Positions 23,501 through 31,484 of a stretch of 64,000 nucleotides of DNA are shown piece after piece; positions within the stretch are counted from its first letter, which is position 1, and each line of letters opens with the position of its first letter. Source of the DNA: Geodermatophilus nigrescens. GTDB taxonomy: Bacteria; Actinomycetota; Actinomycetes; Mycobacteriales; Geodermatophilaceae. The notes beneath the pieces are model-generated. The model made no database searches. It was not told where the DNA came from and saw only the letters and a list, made by a program, of their open reading frames with translations. A program made the translations under genes and the position numbers. The stretch spans positions 1,116,001 to 1,180,000 of the forward strand of contig NZ_FQVX01000002.1 in assembly GCF_900129495.1 (NCBI RefSeq). Reading direction: 5' to 3'.

Positions 23501-25828
23501 TTGCCGGCCACCCCGTCCGACGTCGTCCCCGACCCAGAACTGGCCCGCGAGCAGGAGTACGTCAGCGACCTCTACGCCCGGCTCGACGCCGCCCGGGCCC
23601 TGGCCGAGCAGCGGTGGAGGCAGGCGATCACCTGGCCCGCCGTCGACCCGCAGGCGCTGCAGGAGCGCGACGCGACCGTCCGCTTCCACGGGGAGCGGAT
23701 GGTCGCGCTCGACGCGGCCGAGGCGGGCCTGTGCGTGGGCCGCATCGACCGCGAGGACGACGGAGGCGCGCTCTACGTCGGCCGCATCGGCCTGCCCGCC
23801 GACGACGCCGGCGGCGACCCGGCGCTGGTCGACTGGCGGGCGCCGGCTGCCCGGCCGTTCTACGTGGCCACGCCGGTGCACCCGCTCGGCATCGTCCGGC
23901 GCCGGCACATCCGCACCCGCGGGCGCACCGTCGTCCGCCTCGACGACGAGCTGCTCACCACCGGCATCGCCGGGTCGGGGCTGACCGGCGAGGCGGCGCT
24001 GCTGTCGGCCCTGGACGCCTCGCGCACCGGCCGGATGACCGACATCGTGCGCACCATCCAGGCCGAGCAGGACCGGATCATCCGCAGCGACGCCGCCGGC
24101 GTGCTGGTCGTCCAGGGCGGGCCGGGCACCGGCAAGACGGCGGTCGCGCTGCACCGGGCGGCCTACCTGCTCTACACGCACCGCGAGCGGCTGGCCCGCC
24201 GCGGCCTGCTCGTCGTCGGCCCGACGCCCACCTTCCTGCGCTACATCGCCGACGTGCTGCCCTCCCTCGGCGAGACCGGCGTGCTGCTGGCCGGGCTGGG
24301 ACAGCTGCGGCCGGGCCTGGACGCGCGCGGCGAGGAGTCGCCGGAGACGGCGGCCGTGAAGGGCCGGCTGGAGATGGTCGACGTGCTGCGCGCCGCCGTC
24401 CGCGACCGCCAGGTGGTGCCCGACGCGCCGGTCGAGGTCGTCGTCGACGGCTTCCCCCTCAAGCTGCGGCCGATCGACGTCAGCCGGGCGCAGGCCGCCG
24501 CCCGCAAGGCCGACCCGCTGCACAACCTGGCCCGGCCGGTGTTCGTGCGCCGGGTCGTCGACCTGCTGACCCGCCGCTACGTCGACCGCATCGGCGCCGG
24601 AGTGCAGGCCGGGCCCGACCTGCTCGACCGGGAGGACGTCGCCGCCCTGCGGAGCGAGGTGGCCCAGGACCCCGGCGTGCGCTCGCTGCTCGCGCGGCTG
24701 TGGCCGGTGCTCACGCCGGAGCGACTGCTCACCGACCTCTACGCCGACCCCGCGCGGATCGCCACGGCCACCCCGGGCTGGTCCGACGCCGACCGGGCGC
24801 TGCTGCACCGCCCGCGCCCGTCATCCGCCCACCCGGCGGCGTGGACCCCGGCCGACGTGCCGCTGCTCGAGGAGGCCGAGGAGCTGCTCGGGTTCGACGA
24901 CAGCGCGCAGCGGGCCCGCGCCGACCGCGACCGGCAGCGCGCGCTCCGGCGGGCGCAGGAGACCCTCGACGTGCTGCACGGCTCGCGGTCGGTGGACCTC
25001 GAGGACGAGCACCTGGAGGCCGAGGTGCTCAGCGCCGGCGACCTGCTGTCGGCCGAGGACCTCGCCGACCGGCAGCGCGAGGTCGACCTGCGGACCACCG
25101 CTGAGCGGGCCGCCGCCGACCGCACGTGGACCTTCGGGCACGTGGTGGTCGACGAGGCGCAGGAGCTCTCGCCGATGGCGTGGCGGCTGCTGGTGCGCCG
25201 CTGCCCCACCCGGTCGATGACCGTCGTCGGCGACGTCGCGCAGACCGGCAGCCTGGCCGGCACCGACCGGTGGGAGGCCGTGCTCACCCCGCACGTCGGC
25301 AACGCGTGGCGGCTGGAGGAGCTGACCGTCAACTACCGGACGCCGGCCGAGGTGATGGCCGTGGCCGCCGACGTGCTCGCCGCGACCGGCACCGGCCTCA
25401 CGCCCCCGCGGTCGGTGCGCACCGGCGGGGCGCCGCCGGTCGCGGAGGTGACCGGCGAGTCGGGCCTGGCGTCGCGGGCGGCGTCGGTCGGGGCGGACCT
25501 GGCCGCCGGCGAGGGGACGACGGCGCTCGTCGTGCCGCCGGGCCGTCGCGACGAGGTGGTCGCGGCGCTGGCGGAGCTGCGGCCGGACGTCCAGTCGGGC
25601 CCGGACGCCGACTCCTCGCTCGGGCCGGTGGTGCTGCTCCCGGGCGAGGCCAAGGGGCTGGAGTTCGACTCGGTCGTCGTCGTGGACCCGCAGGGCGTGC
25701 TCGACGAGGGCGTGCGCGGACTCAACGACCTGTACGTGGCGCTGACCCGGGCCACCCAGCGGCTGACGGTGCTCTCCCCCGGCCCGCTGCCGGCCGTGCT
25801 CGGGGCGCTGAAGCCGGCGGCGGCCTAG
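23501..25828 (+). CDS. helD: HelD/HelR-like RNA polymerase-associated motor ATPase (UvrD-type superfamily 1)
   Basis: 775 residues from TTG 23501, preceded by GAGGGAAG. The N-terminal coiled segment QEYVSDLYARLDAARAL, the GGPGTGKTAVALHRAAYLL Walker A (~206), HVVVDEAQELSPM Walker B (~550), VVGDVAQTGS, VNYRTPAEVM (~612) and LNDLYVALTRATQRLTVL (~747) give the split UvrD-type helicase core with a large insertion typical of HelD. HelD proteins pull stalled RNA polymerase off DNA; some actinobacterial versions (HelR) protect against rifampicin. A dispersed hairpin repeat follows the stop. Confidence 0.9.
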   Translation: MPATPSDVVPDPELAREQEYVSDLYARLDAARALAEQRWRQAITWPAVDPQALQERDATVRFHGERMVALDAAEAGLCVGRIDREDDGGALYVGRIGLPADDAGGDPALVDWRAPAARPFYVATPVHPLGIVRRRHIRTRGRTVVRLDDELLTTGIAGSGLTGEAALLSALDASRTGRMTDIVRTIQAEQDRIIRSDAAGVLVVQGGPGTGKTAVALHRAAYLLYTHRERLARRGLLVVGPTPTFLRYIADVLPSLGETGVLLAGLGQLRPGLDARGEESPETAAVKGRLEMVDVLRAAVRDRQVVPDAPVEVVVDGFPLKLRPIDVSRAQAAARKADPLHNLARPVFVRRVVDLLTRRYVDRIGAGVQAGPDLLDREDVAALRSEVAQDPGVRSLLARLWPVLTPERLLTDLYADPARIATATPGWSDADRALLHRPRPSSAHPAAWTPADVPLLEEAEELLGFDDSAQRARADRDRQRALRRAQETLDVLHGSRSVDLEDEHLEAEVLSAGDLLSAEDLADRQREVDLRTTAERAAADRTWTFGHVVVDEAQELSPMAWRLLVRRCPTRSMTVVGDVAQTGSLAGTDRWEAVLTPHVGNAWRLEELTVNYRTPAEVMAVAADVLAATGTGLTPPRSVRTGGAPPVAEVTGESGLASRAASVGADLAAGEGTTALVVPPGRRDEVVAALAELRPDVQSGPDADSSLGPVVLLPGEAKGLEFDSVVVVDPQGVLDEGVRGLNDLYVALTRATQRLTVLSPGPLPAVLGALKPAAA

Positions 25829-25834
25829 TCCTCT

Positions 25835-25887
25835 CGAGCGGAGTCGTGCTCTGCCCACGGGGACGGGGCAGAGCACGACTGCGCTCG
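25835..25887. repeat. Dispersed hairpin element, copy 2
   Basis: Arms 25842-25856 (AGTCGTGCTCTGCCC) and 25866-25880 pair perfectly; beyond one mismatch, CGAGCG/CGCTCG extends the stem to about 22 pairs. Loop nine bases. Same core as at 6934-6985. It lies between convergent genes (helicase and P450), so it may stop transcription in both directions. Confidence 0.85.
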
Positions 25888-25914
25888 GGGAAGGGCACCT
25901 GCTCCCGGGCGGTC

Positions 25915-25955
25915 CAGGAGGCAGGGCCGCTCAGGCGGCAGGGCCGCTCAGGAGG
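25915..25955. repeat. 17-base tandem repeat spanning the P450 stop codon
   Basis: The unit CAGGGCCGCTCAGGCGG (25922-25938) is repeated at 25939-25955, with a seven-base partial copy before it. TCA in the second unit (25948-25950) is the TGA stop of the P450 gene on the minus strand; the first unit holds another TGA. Confidence 0.85.
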
Positions 25956-27180
25956 ACGCGACCGCCGGCCGGAGGACGACGCCGCTGGCCGGGCGAGCCG
26001 GGATGCGGTGCAGCGCGATGGTGAGGTCCTGGTCCTCCGGGATGTCGACCGGCGCCGCCGCCAGCCGCGGGGCGAGGGTCGCCAGCAGCGCGATGGTGAT
26101 CTGCTCGCCCGGGCAGCGGTGGTTCGTGCGCGGGTCACCGCCGCCCTGCGGCACCAGCTCGAACTCGCCGATCTCCCGGCCGAGGAATCGCTCGGGCCGG
26201 AACGCGTAGGGCTCCTCCCACAGCGCCGGGTCGTGGTTCTGCCCGTACAGGTCGAGCAGCACCATCGAGTTCTTCCGGATCGTCTCCCCGCCGAACTCCA
26301 GCCGCTGCGGCGCCCGCCCGCCGATGAACGGCGCGAAGGGGTAGAACCGGCGCACCTCGTGCGCCCACGCCTCGGCGAACCCCGGGTCGGCCGAGGCGAG
26401 CTTCCCGCGGTACCCGGGCCAGCGGGCCAGCGCGTGCCCGCTGAAGGCCATGAACCAGGCGACCGCCGTCGTCGGGCGGATGACGTTGAGCAGCTCGACG
26501 GCGGCCACCCGCGGGTCGAGCAGCGAGCCGTCGGCGTCGCGGTGCGCCGACACCACGGCCAGCACCGAGCCCGCCGGCGCGGGGAGCTCCCCCGCCCGCA
26601 CACGCTGCACGACGTCGGCCAGCCAGCGCTCGCGCCGGCCGCGCGCCCGCCGCGCCCGCCAGTGCCGGGGCCCGCCGGTGGCGAAGCCGTCGACCATCGC
26701 GAGCAGGTCCCGGGTCAGGGCCGGCACCTCGGCGTCGGTCACGGGGATGCCGGCCCAGCGGGTGACCGAACCGGCGATCACCTCCGCGGAGGCGTCGAAG
26801 AGCACCACCTGCGGCCGGGTGGCCCAGTCGCGCACGGCGTCGTCCCAGGCGGCCGCCGTCCGCTCCGCGAGGGCGTCGATGCCCGCGCCGTCCATCAGCA
26901 TGGCCACGAACATCGCCTTGCGGACGCGGTGCGCCTCGCCGTCGAGGGTGTGCACGGCCCCCTTGCCGAACAGCGTGCCCTGCACCGGCTCGGGGATGGC
27001 GTGCGAGCGGCGCACGTGGTCCTCGTCGTAGAGGAACCGGGCGGCGTCGGGACCCTCGATGCCCACCGCCGGCAGCCCGCCCAGCCGCGTGCCGACCGCC
27101 CGCGGGCCGCGGGCCCGGCGCAGGTCCGGCAGCCAGGCGTAGCCCTTGGTCAGCAGGGCGATCGAGTTCTCCAGGCGCAT
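25948..27180 (-). CDS. Cytochrome P450 of the CYP152 (fatty acid peroxygenase) type
   Basis: 410 residues from ATG 27180. Starts with NSIALLTKGYAWLPDLRR and has EPVQGTLFGKGAVHTLDGEAHRVRK-type N-terminal marks of CYP152 (peroxide-driven alpha/beta-hydroxylases and decarboxylases). The I-helix region reads LNVIRPTTAVAWFMAF: an Arg-Pro pair replaces the usual acid/Thr pair, as in P450s that use hydrogen peroxide and bind the fatty-acid carboxylate through Arg. The haem Cys is in NHRCPGEQIT (~355). It should not need a reductase partner, and none is near. Stop lies in a tandem repeat. The SIR2 gene is 74 bases upstream on the same strand. Confidence 0.9.
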   Translation of the reverse strand: MRLENSIALLTKGYAWLPDLRRARGPRAVGTRLGGLPAVGIEGPDAARFLYDEDHVRRSHAIPEPVQGTLFGKGAVHTLDGEAHRVRKAMFVAMLMDGAGIDALAERTAAAWDDAVRDWATRPQVVLFDASAEVIAGSVTRWAGIPVTDAEVPALTRDLLAMVDGFATGGPRHWRARRARGRRERWLADVVQRVRAGELPAPAGSVLAVVSAHRDADGSLLDPRVAAVELLNVIRPTTAVAWFMAFSGHALARWPGYRGKLASADPGFAEAWAHEVRRFYPFAPFIGGRAPQRLEFGGETIRKNSMVLLDLYGQNHDPALWEEPYAFRPERFLGREIGEFELVPQGGGDPRTNHRCPGEQITIALLATLAPRLAAAPVDIPEDQDLTIALHRIPARPASGVVLRPAVASS

Positions 27181-27214
27181 GGCCCGGCGGGTTCCCCGAC
27201 CGGCAGGAGGCCAA

Positions 27215-27264
27215 CCGCCCGGCCGGAGCCGGCCGCCCGGCCGGGGCCGGCCGCTCAGCCGGGG
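27215..27264. repeat. 18-base tandem repeat at the 3' end of the SIR2 gene
   Basis: Units 27215-27232 and 27233-27250 (CCGCCCGGCCGGRGCCGG) are followed by a diverged third unit at 27251-27264 that contains the TGA stop (27257-27255) of the SIR2 gene. The GC-rich units are also self-complementary and may fold as terminators. Confidence 0.75.
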
Positions 27265-28880
27265 CGCTGGGACTGCAGGCGGTCGTCGCGCGGCTCGCTG
27301 GCAGCGTCGGCGGGGCCGTCGGAGGCGTCCGCGCCGTCGCGGCGCCCCGCCGACCGCCCGTGCCCGAGCCGGCGCAGCAGCGCGCCCACCTCGGCGGCCG
27401 CCGACGTCGTCGCCGCGCCCTCCGGCAGCCGCGCGGCCACCTGCTGCAGTGCCTCGGCGAGGTCGCGCTCGTCGGCGTCGAGCATCCCGCGGTAGGCGGG
27501 GTCGAGCAGGTAGCCGGTGGGCGGGGTGGACAGGCAGCCGATGAGGTCGAGCAGCACCTCGAGCCGACGCGCGGCCTCGGCGGGCGGGGTGCTGCCGCGC
27601 GACATCGCGACCGTCTCCACGTCCTGCTCCCACAGGCGGCTGCGGGCGGCGTCCTCCCGGAGCGCGAGCACGGTGCCGGTGCGGTGCCGGGGCTCGCGGC
27701 CCGGCCCGGAGACGGCGCTGCGCACCTGGTGGGCGATGCGGATGAGGTCGTCGTCGAGCATCGAGGTGCCCACGAACAGCACGTGCCGGGTGAGCAGCAG
27801 CGAGTGCAGGACGCCGGCCAGGGCGGCCCGCGAGTCGCCCAGCTGCAGGTACTCCTCGCGCGTGAGGACGACGCTCTCCGGGTGCGCGGCGTCGCCGTGC
27901 AGCTTGAGCAGCCACGGCTTGCCGGGCCGGGCCTCGTCGTAGGGCAGCACCGACAGCTCCCGGCCGATGTCGGCGGCGGCGAGCTCCACCAGCGGGTCGT
28001 AGTTCGTCGTCACGAACTCCTGCACCGGCAGGTCGGCGATCAGCGCGTGCGCCAGCGCGTAGGGCCCGGGGCCGAAGCGGTCCTGCACGAACTCCTGCAG
28101 CCGGTCGCGGCCGAGCTCGCGGGCCAGCAGCGCCGCGGAGTCCTGGGGCGGCAGCTGCGCGAGCCCGGCGCGCAGGTCCTCGTCGAGGCCGGAGCGGCCG
28201 GCGAGCTCGCCGAGCAGCTGCTCCCACGTGGGCAGGCCGGCCGCGGCGCTCACCCCCGCGCCGATGAACAGCGCCAGCTGGCCGCGCCGCGCGCGCTCCC
28301 CCAGCTGCTCGGCGAGCGTGCGCAGCGTGTCCGGCAGGTCCCAGCCGGTGTCCTCGCCGCGGCGGATGCGCTGGGCGGCGGCGAGGTCGCTGGGCCCGCG
28401 CAGCACCAGCGCGACGTCGAAGCCGTGCTCGTCGGCGGCCTCGCGCAGCACCGGCAGCAGCTGCTGCAGCAGGTCCCCGCGCCGCCCGGCCGCGCCGCCC
28501 CAGCCGGTGCCCAGCGCCGGCAGCCCGACCAGCCGGCGCGCCCGGCCGTGCACCGGCTCGGTCACCTCCCGGCGGGCGACGGCGGCCAGCGCCTCCCGGG
28601 CGCCGTCGAGCAGCCAGTCCAGGCCACGGCCGCAGTCGTCGACGGTGTCGAGCAGCCACGCCTGGCGCGGGCCCTCCCCCGGCACGGCCAGCACCCGCTC
28701 GTCGCCGGACCACGCGAGGTCCACGCAGACGCCCTCGTGGTCCTCCTCGGCGACCAGGTCGGCCGGGAGCAGGTCCCGCCAGCTCGCGGCCACCCGCAGC
28801 GTGCGGCCGGTGGGCACCAGGACGTCGTCGCAGGTCAGGCGGGTGAGGTCGGCGCCGACGACGAAGACGTGTCCGCTCAC
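27255..28880 (-). CDS. SIR2 family protein with N-terminal macro-like domain
   Basis: 541 residues from GTG 28880, with GGGGAGGGG directly upstream. Residues ~1-170 resemble a macro domain: strand FVVGADLTRL, then RARRLVGLPALGTGWGGA and a late strand FDVALVL. Residues ~200-400 are a SIR2 domain: LFIGAGVSAAAGLPTW (NAD-binding, ~205-220), FVTTNYDPLVE (Asn, ~290), LLKLHGD (His, ~327) and HVLFVGTSMLDDDL. There is no Cys4 zinc module, which fits bacterial SIR2 NADases of defence systems (ThsA- or DSR-like) rather than deacetylases. The C-terminal ~40 residues are disordered. No TIR, HEPN or helicase partner is adjacent. Role in defence is inference. Confidence 0.82.
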   Translation of the reverse strand: MSGHVFVVGADLTRLTCDDVLVPTGRTLRVAASWRDLLPADLVAEEDHEGVCVDLAWSGDERVLAVPGEGPRQAWLLDTVDDCGRGLDWLLDGAREALAAVARREVTEPVHGRARRLVGLPALGTGWGGAAGRRGDLLQQLLPVLREAADEHGFDVALVLRGPSDLAAAQRIRRGEDTGWDLPDTLRTLAEQLGERARRGQLALFIGAGVSAAAGLPTWEQLLGELAGRSGLDEDLRAGLAQLPPQDSAALLARELGRDRLQEFVQDRFGPGPYALAHALIADLPVQEFVTTNYDPLVELAAADIGRELSVLPYDEARPGKPWLLKLHGDAAHPESVVLTREEYLQLGDSRAALAGVLHSLLLTRHVLFVGTSMLDDDLIRIAHQVRSAVSGPGREPRHRTGTVLALREDAARSRLWEQDVETVAMSRGSTPPAEAARRLEVLLDLIGCLSTPPTGYLLDPAYRGMLDADERDLAEALQQVAARLPEGAATTSAAAEVGALLRRLGHGRSAGRRDGADASDGPADAASEPRDDRLQSQRPG

Positions 28881-28935
28881 GCCCCTCCCCTACCCACCCC
28901 GCCCCCGGGGCGGAACGGGACCGGGGCGTTCCGCC

Positions 28936-29601
28936 TCAGGCGCTGCCGCAGCCCCCGGCCGAGCAGGCGCAGCCACCGCAGCCGAGCGGGCGGGCGGGCG
29001 CCGGCTGCCGCGCCACCGTGCGCAGCCCGGCCGCGGCGACCAGCAGCGGCACCCCGGCCACCCCGGTGGCCAGCGCCGCCACGACGGTGGCGACGTCGGC
29101 CGCGCGGCCGGTGCCCTGCACCAGCGCGGTGGCGGCCAGCAGGCCGCCGACCAGCAGCGCCCACACCAGCAGCGCCAGCCCGCCCCGCCGGGCGGCGCCC
29201 CCGCGGGCGAGCGCGACGGCGGCCGCGCCGACCAGCGCCAGCGGCACCCCGAGCAGCAGCACCCACCCGGTGAGCGGGGCGGAGAGGACGGCGACGGCCA
29301 CCGCGGCCAGTCCCCCGGCGACGGCGAGCCCGCCGGGCAGCGCCGTCCCGGCCCGGAGCAGCTGCGCGCCGCGGGCGGCGGCGAGCACGCCCAGGGCACC
29401 CAGCAGCAGGCGGGCGCCGAGGTCGCCGGTCAGCACCGCGACGACGGCCACGACGGCGACGACGAGCAGCGCGACGCCGAGGGCGGCCCGCAGCGGCCAG
29501 GCACGGCGGGCGGCCTCCTGCTCGGTCGGCGCGGCCGCCGTCCGTCCCGGGGTCCCTGCTGCCGTACCTGCTGCCGTGCGTGCTGCCGTCGGGGTCGCCA
29601 C
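28936..29601 (-). CDS. Multi-pass membrane protein with Cys-rich tail
   Basis: 221 residues from GTG 29601. After an Ala/Thr-rich lead, about six hydrophobic helices follow (ALLVVAVVAVVAVL, LLLGALGVLAAARG, GLAVAGGLAAVAVAVL, VLLLGVPLALVGAAAV, LALLVWALLVGGLLAA, VAGVPLLVAAAGL). The end reads RPLGCGGCACSAGGCGSA: four Cys in a Gly-rich stretch, which could bind metal or make disulfides. I do not recognise a family. It diverges from the first DUF1206 gene (118 bases between). Confidence 0.65.
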   Translation of the reverse strand: MATPTAARTAAGTAAGTPGRTAAAPTEQEAARRAWPLRAALGVALLVVAVVAVVAVLTGDLGARLLLGALGVLAAARGAQLLRAGTALPGGLAVAGGLAAVAVAVLSAPLTGWVLLLGVPLALVGAAAVALARGGAARRGGLALLVWALLVGGLLAATALVQGTGRAADVATVVAALATGVAGVPLLVAAAGLRTVARQPAPARPLGCGGCACSAGGCGSA

Positions 29602-29719
29602 GGAGGCCAGTGTCCCGCATCCGCCGGCCGGGGTGGCGGCGCACCCGGCAGGCGGGGCGAGGACGTGCGAGGCTGCACCGGCCGCGCAGCCCACCGCGGC
29701 ACGGGACGACGGGAGGCGC

Positions 29720-30562
29720 GTGGCCGAGGAGGTCGCCCCCGCCGTCCGGCGTGCCGCGCGGAGTCCAGCGCTCCGCCACACCGCCCGCGCCGGCCTGCTC
29801 GGCTACGCGCTCATCCACCTGCTCGTCGCCTGGCTCGCGCTGCAGCTGGCGTGGGGCCCGGGCCGGGCACGCACCGCCGGGCGCTCGGCCGACTCCGCCG
29901 GGGCCCTCGACGTCCTGGCCGAGTCCCCACTCGGCGACGGCCTGCTCTGGGTGCTCGCCGCGTCGCTGGCCGGGCTGTGCCTGTGGCAGGCGGTGGAGGT
30001 GCTGCGCCACCACCGCGGGGTTCCACCGCCGGGACCGCGCCGCCGCGAGGCGCTCGGGCAGCTGGGCAAGACCGTCGGGACGGCGCTGCTCTACGGGTTC
30101 CTCGCCGTCTCCGCCGTCCGCGCCGCGTTGGGCGACCGGTCGGGGCGCCGCGAGGAGGAGGAGACGGTGCGCGGCGTGCTCGGCTGGCCCGGCGGCCAGG
30201 TGCTCGTGGTCGCCGTCGCACTGGTCGTCGTCGGCATCGGCGCCTACCACGTGCGCAAGGGCTGGCGGTCGGACTTCCTGGGCGAGATCGAGCTGTCCAC
30301 CGTCGCCCCGACCCTCCGCGCGCTCACCCACCGCGCGGCCCAGGCCGGGTTCGTGCTCAAGGGCGTCGCGCTCGTGCTCGTGGGCGCGGTGGTCGGCTGG
30401 GCGGCGGTCACCGTCGACGCCGACAGCGCCACCGGCCTCGACGGCGCCCTGCGCACGGTGGCCACCTCGCCGGTCGGCCCGGCCGCGCTGACCGTCGTCG
30501 CCACCGGGCTGGCCGCCTTCGCCGTGTACCTGCTGGCGCGGGCCCGGCACCCCGTCGGCTGA
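29720..30562 (+). CDS. DUF1206 membrane protein 1
   Basis: 280 residues from GTG 29720 with GGGAGG upstream. DUF1206 consists of three repeats of two helices; here they start at RAGLLGYALIHLLVAWLALQ, LGQLGKTVGTALLYGFL and THRAAQAGFVLKGVALVLVG. Between repeats lie the family motifs AGALDVLAESPLGDGLLWVL and GLDGALRTVATSPVGPAALT. The acidic RREEEETV segment before helix four is specific to this copy. Function of the family is unknown. First of three tandem paralogs. Confidence 0.92.
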   Translation: MAEEVAPAVRRAARSPALRHTARAGLLGYALIHLLVAWLALQLAWGPGRARTAGRSADSAGALDVLAESPLGDGLLWVLAASLAGLCLWQAVEVLRHHRGVPPPGPRRREALGQLGKTVGTALLYGFLAVSAVRAALGDRSGRREEEETVRGVLGWPGGQVLVVAVALVVVGIGAYHVRKGWRSDFLGEIELSTVAPTLRALTHRAAQAGFVLKGVALVLVGAVVGWAAVTVDADSATGLDGALRTVATSPVGPAALTVVATGLAAFAVYLLARARHPVG

Positions 30563-30644
30563 GCCCGCGCGCTCGACCCGCGCGGTGATCGTCTCCGTGC
30601 CACGCTGAACGGCGCACGGGGGTGCGACGACGGGAGGCCAGACG

Positions 30645-31484
30645 ATGAGCGGTACGGGGTCGGTGACGGGCGCGGCCGGCCGCGCGGGCAACAGCGACGC
30701 ACTGGAGAACCTGGCCCGGGTCGGGTTGATCGCCTACGGCGTCGTCCACCTGCTCATCGCCTGGCTGTCCCTGCAGCTGGCGTGGGGCGGCGGCGGCCAG
30801 TCCGCCGACCAGTCCGGCGCGCTGGCCACCCTCGCGGAGTCGCCGGTGGGCAAGCCGCTGCTCTGGGTGCTCGCGATCGGCCTGGTCGCGCTGGCGCTGT
30901 GGCAGGCCGCGGAGGTGTTCCGCTGGCGGTCGGGCTGGTCGGCGTCGGGCGACCAGCGGAAGAAGGCGCTCGGCCGCTCGGGCAAGGCGGTGGCCAAGGC
31001 CGTCGTCTACCTCGTCCTCGCGGTCACCGCGTTCCGCGCCGCGACCGGCGGCGGGCAGTCGAGCTCGGGCCAGCAGCAGCAGACCGCGGCCGGCGTCTTC
31101 GGCTGGCCCGCCGGGCGCTGGCTGGTCGGGCTGGCGGGCCTGGTCGTCGTCGGCGTGGGGATCTACCACGTGGTCAAGGGCGTGACGAAGAAGTTCCTCG
31201 AGCAGGTCGACCTGTCCTCGGCGCCGCAGTCCGCGCGCCGGACGGTCACCCGCCTCGGGCAGGTCGGCTACCCGGCGAAGGGCGTCGCGCTCGGCGTCGT
31301 CGGCGTCCTGTTCGTCTGGGCCGCGGTCACCTTCGACCCCGCCAAGGCCTCGGGCCTCGACGGCGCCATGCGCACCATCCTCGACGCGCCGTTCGGCCGG
31401 GTCCTGCTCACCCTGGTCGCGCTCGGCATCGCCGCGTTCGGCGCCTTCTGCTTCGTCCGGGCCCGCTACCCCGAGCGGACGTGA
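30645..31484 (+). CDS. DUF1206 membrane protein 2
   Basis: 279 residues from ATG 30645 with GGGAGG upstream. Same three-repeat layout: ARVGLIAYGVVHLLIAWLSL, SGKAVAKAVVYLVLAVTAF and RLGQVGYPAKGVALGVVGV. A Gln/Ser-rich loop (QSSSGQQQQ) sits where copy 1 has its acidic loop. The stop overlaps the start of the third copy by four bases (GTGA), so the last two are translationally coupled. Confidence 0.93.
   Translation: MSGTGSVTGAAGRAGNSDALENLARVGLIAYGVVHLLIAWLSLQLAWGGGGQSADQSGALATLAESPVGKPLLWVLAIGLVALALWQAAEVFRWRSGWSASGDQRKKALGRSGKAVAKAVVYLVLAVTAFRAATGGGQSSSGQQQQTAAGVFGWPAGRWLVGLAGLVVVGVGIYHVVKGVTKKFLEQVDLSSAPQSARRTVTRLGQVGYPAKGVALGVVGVLFVWAAVTFDPAKASGLDGAMRTILDAPFGRVLLTLVALGIAAFGAFCFVRARYPERT

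Noticed and set aside
27255-28880. Complete Thoeris system
   Set aside because: No TIR-domain (ThsB) gene on either side; only the SIR2 part is present.
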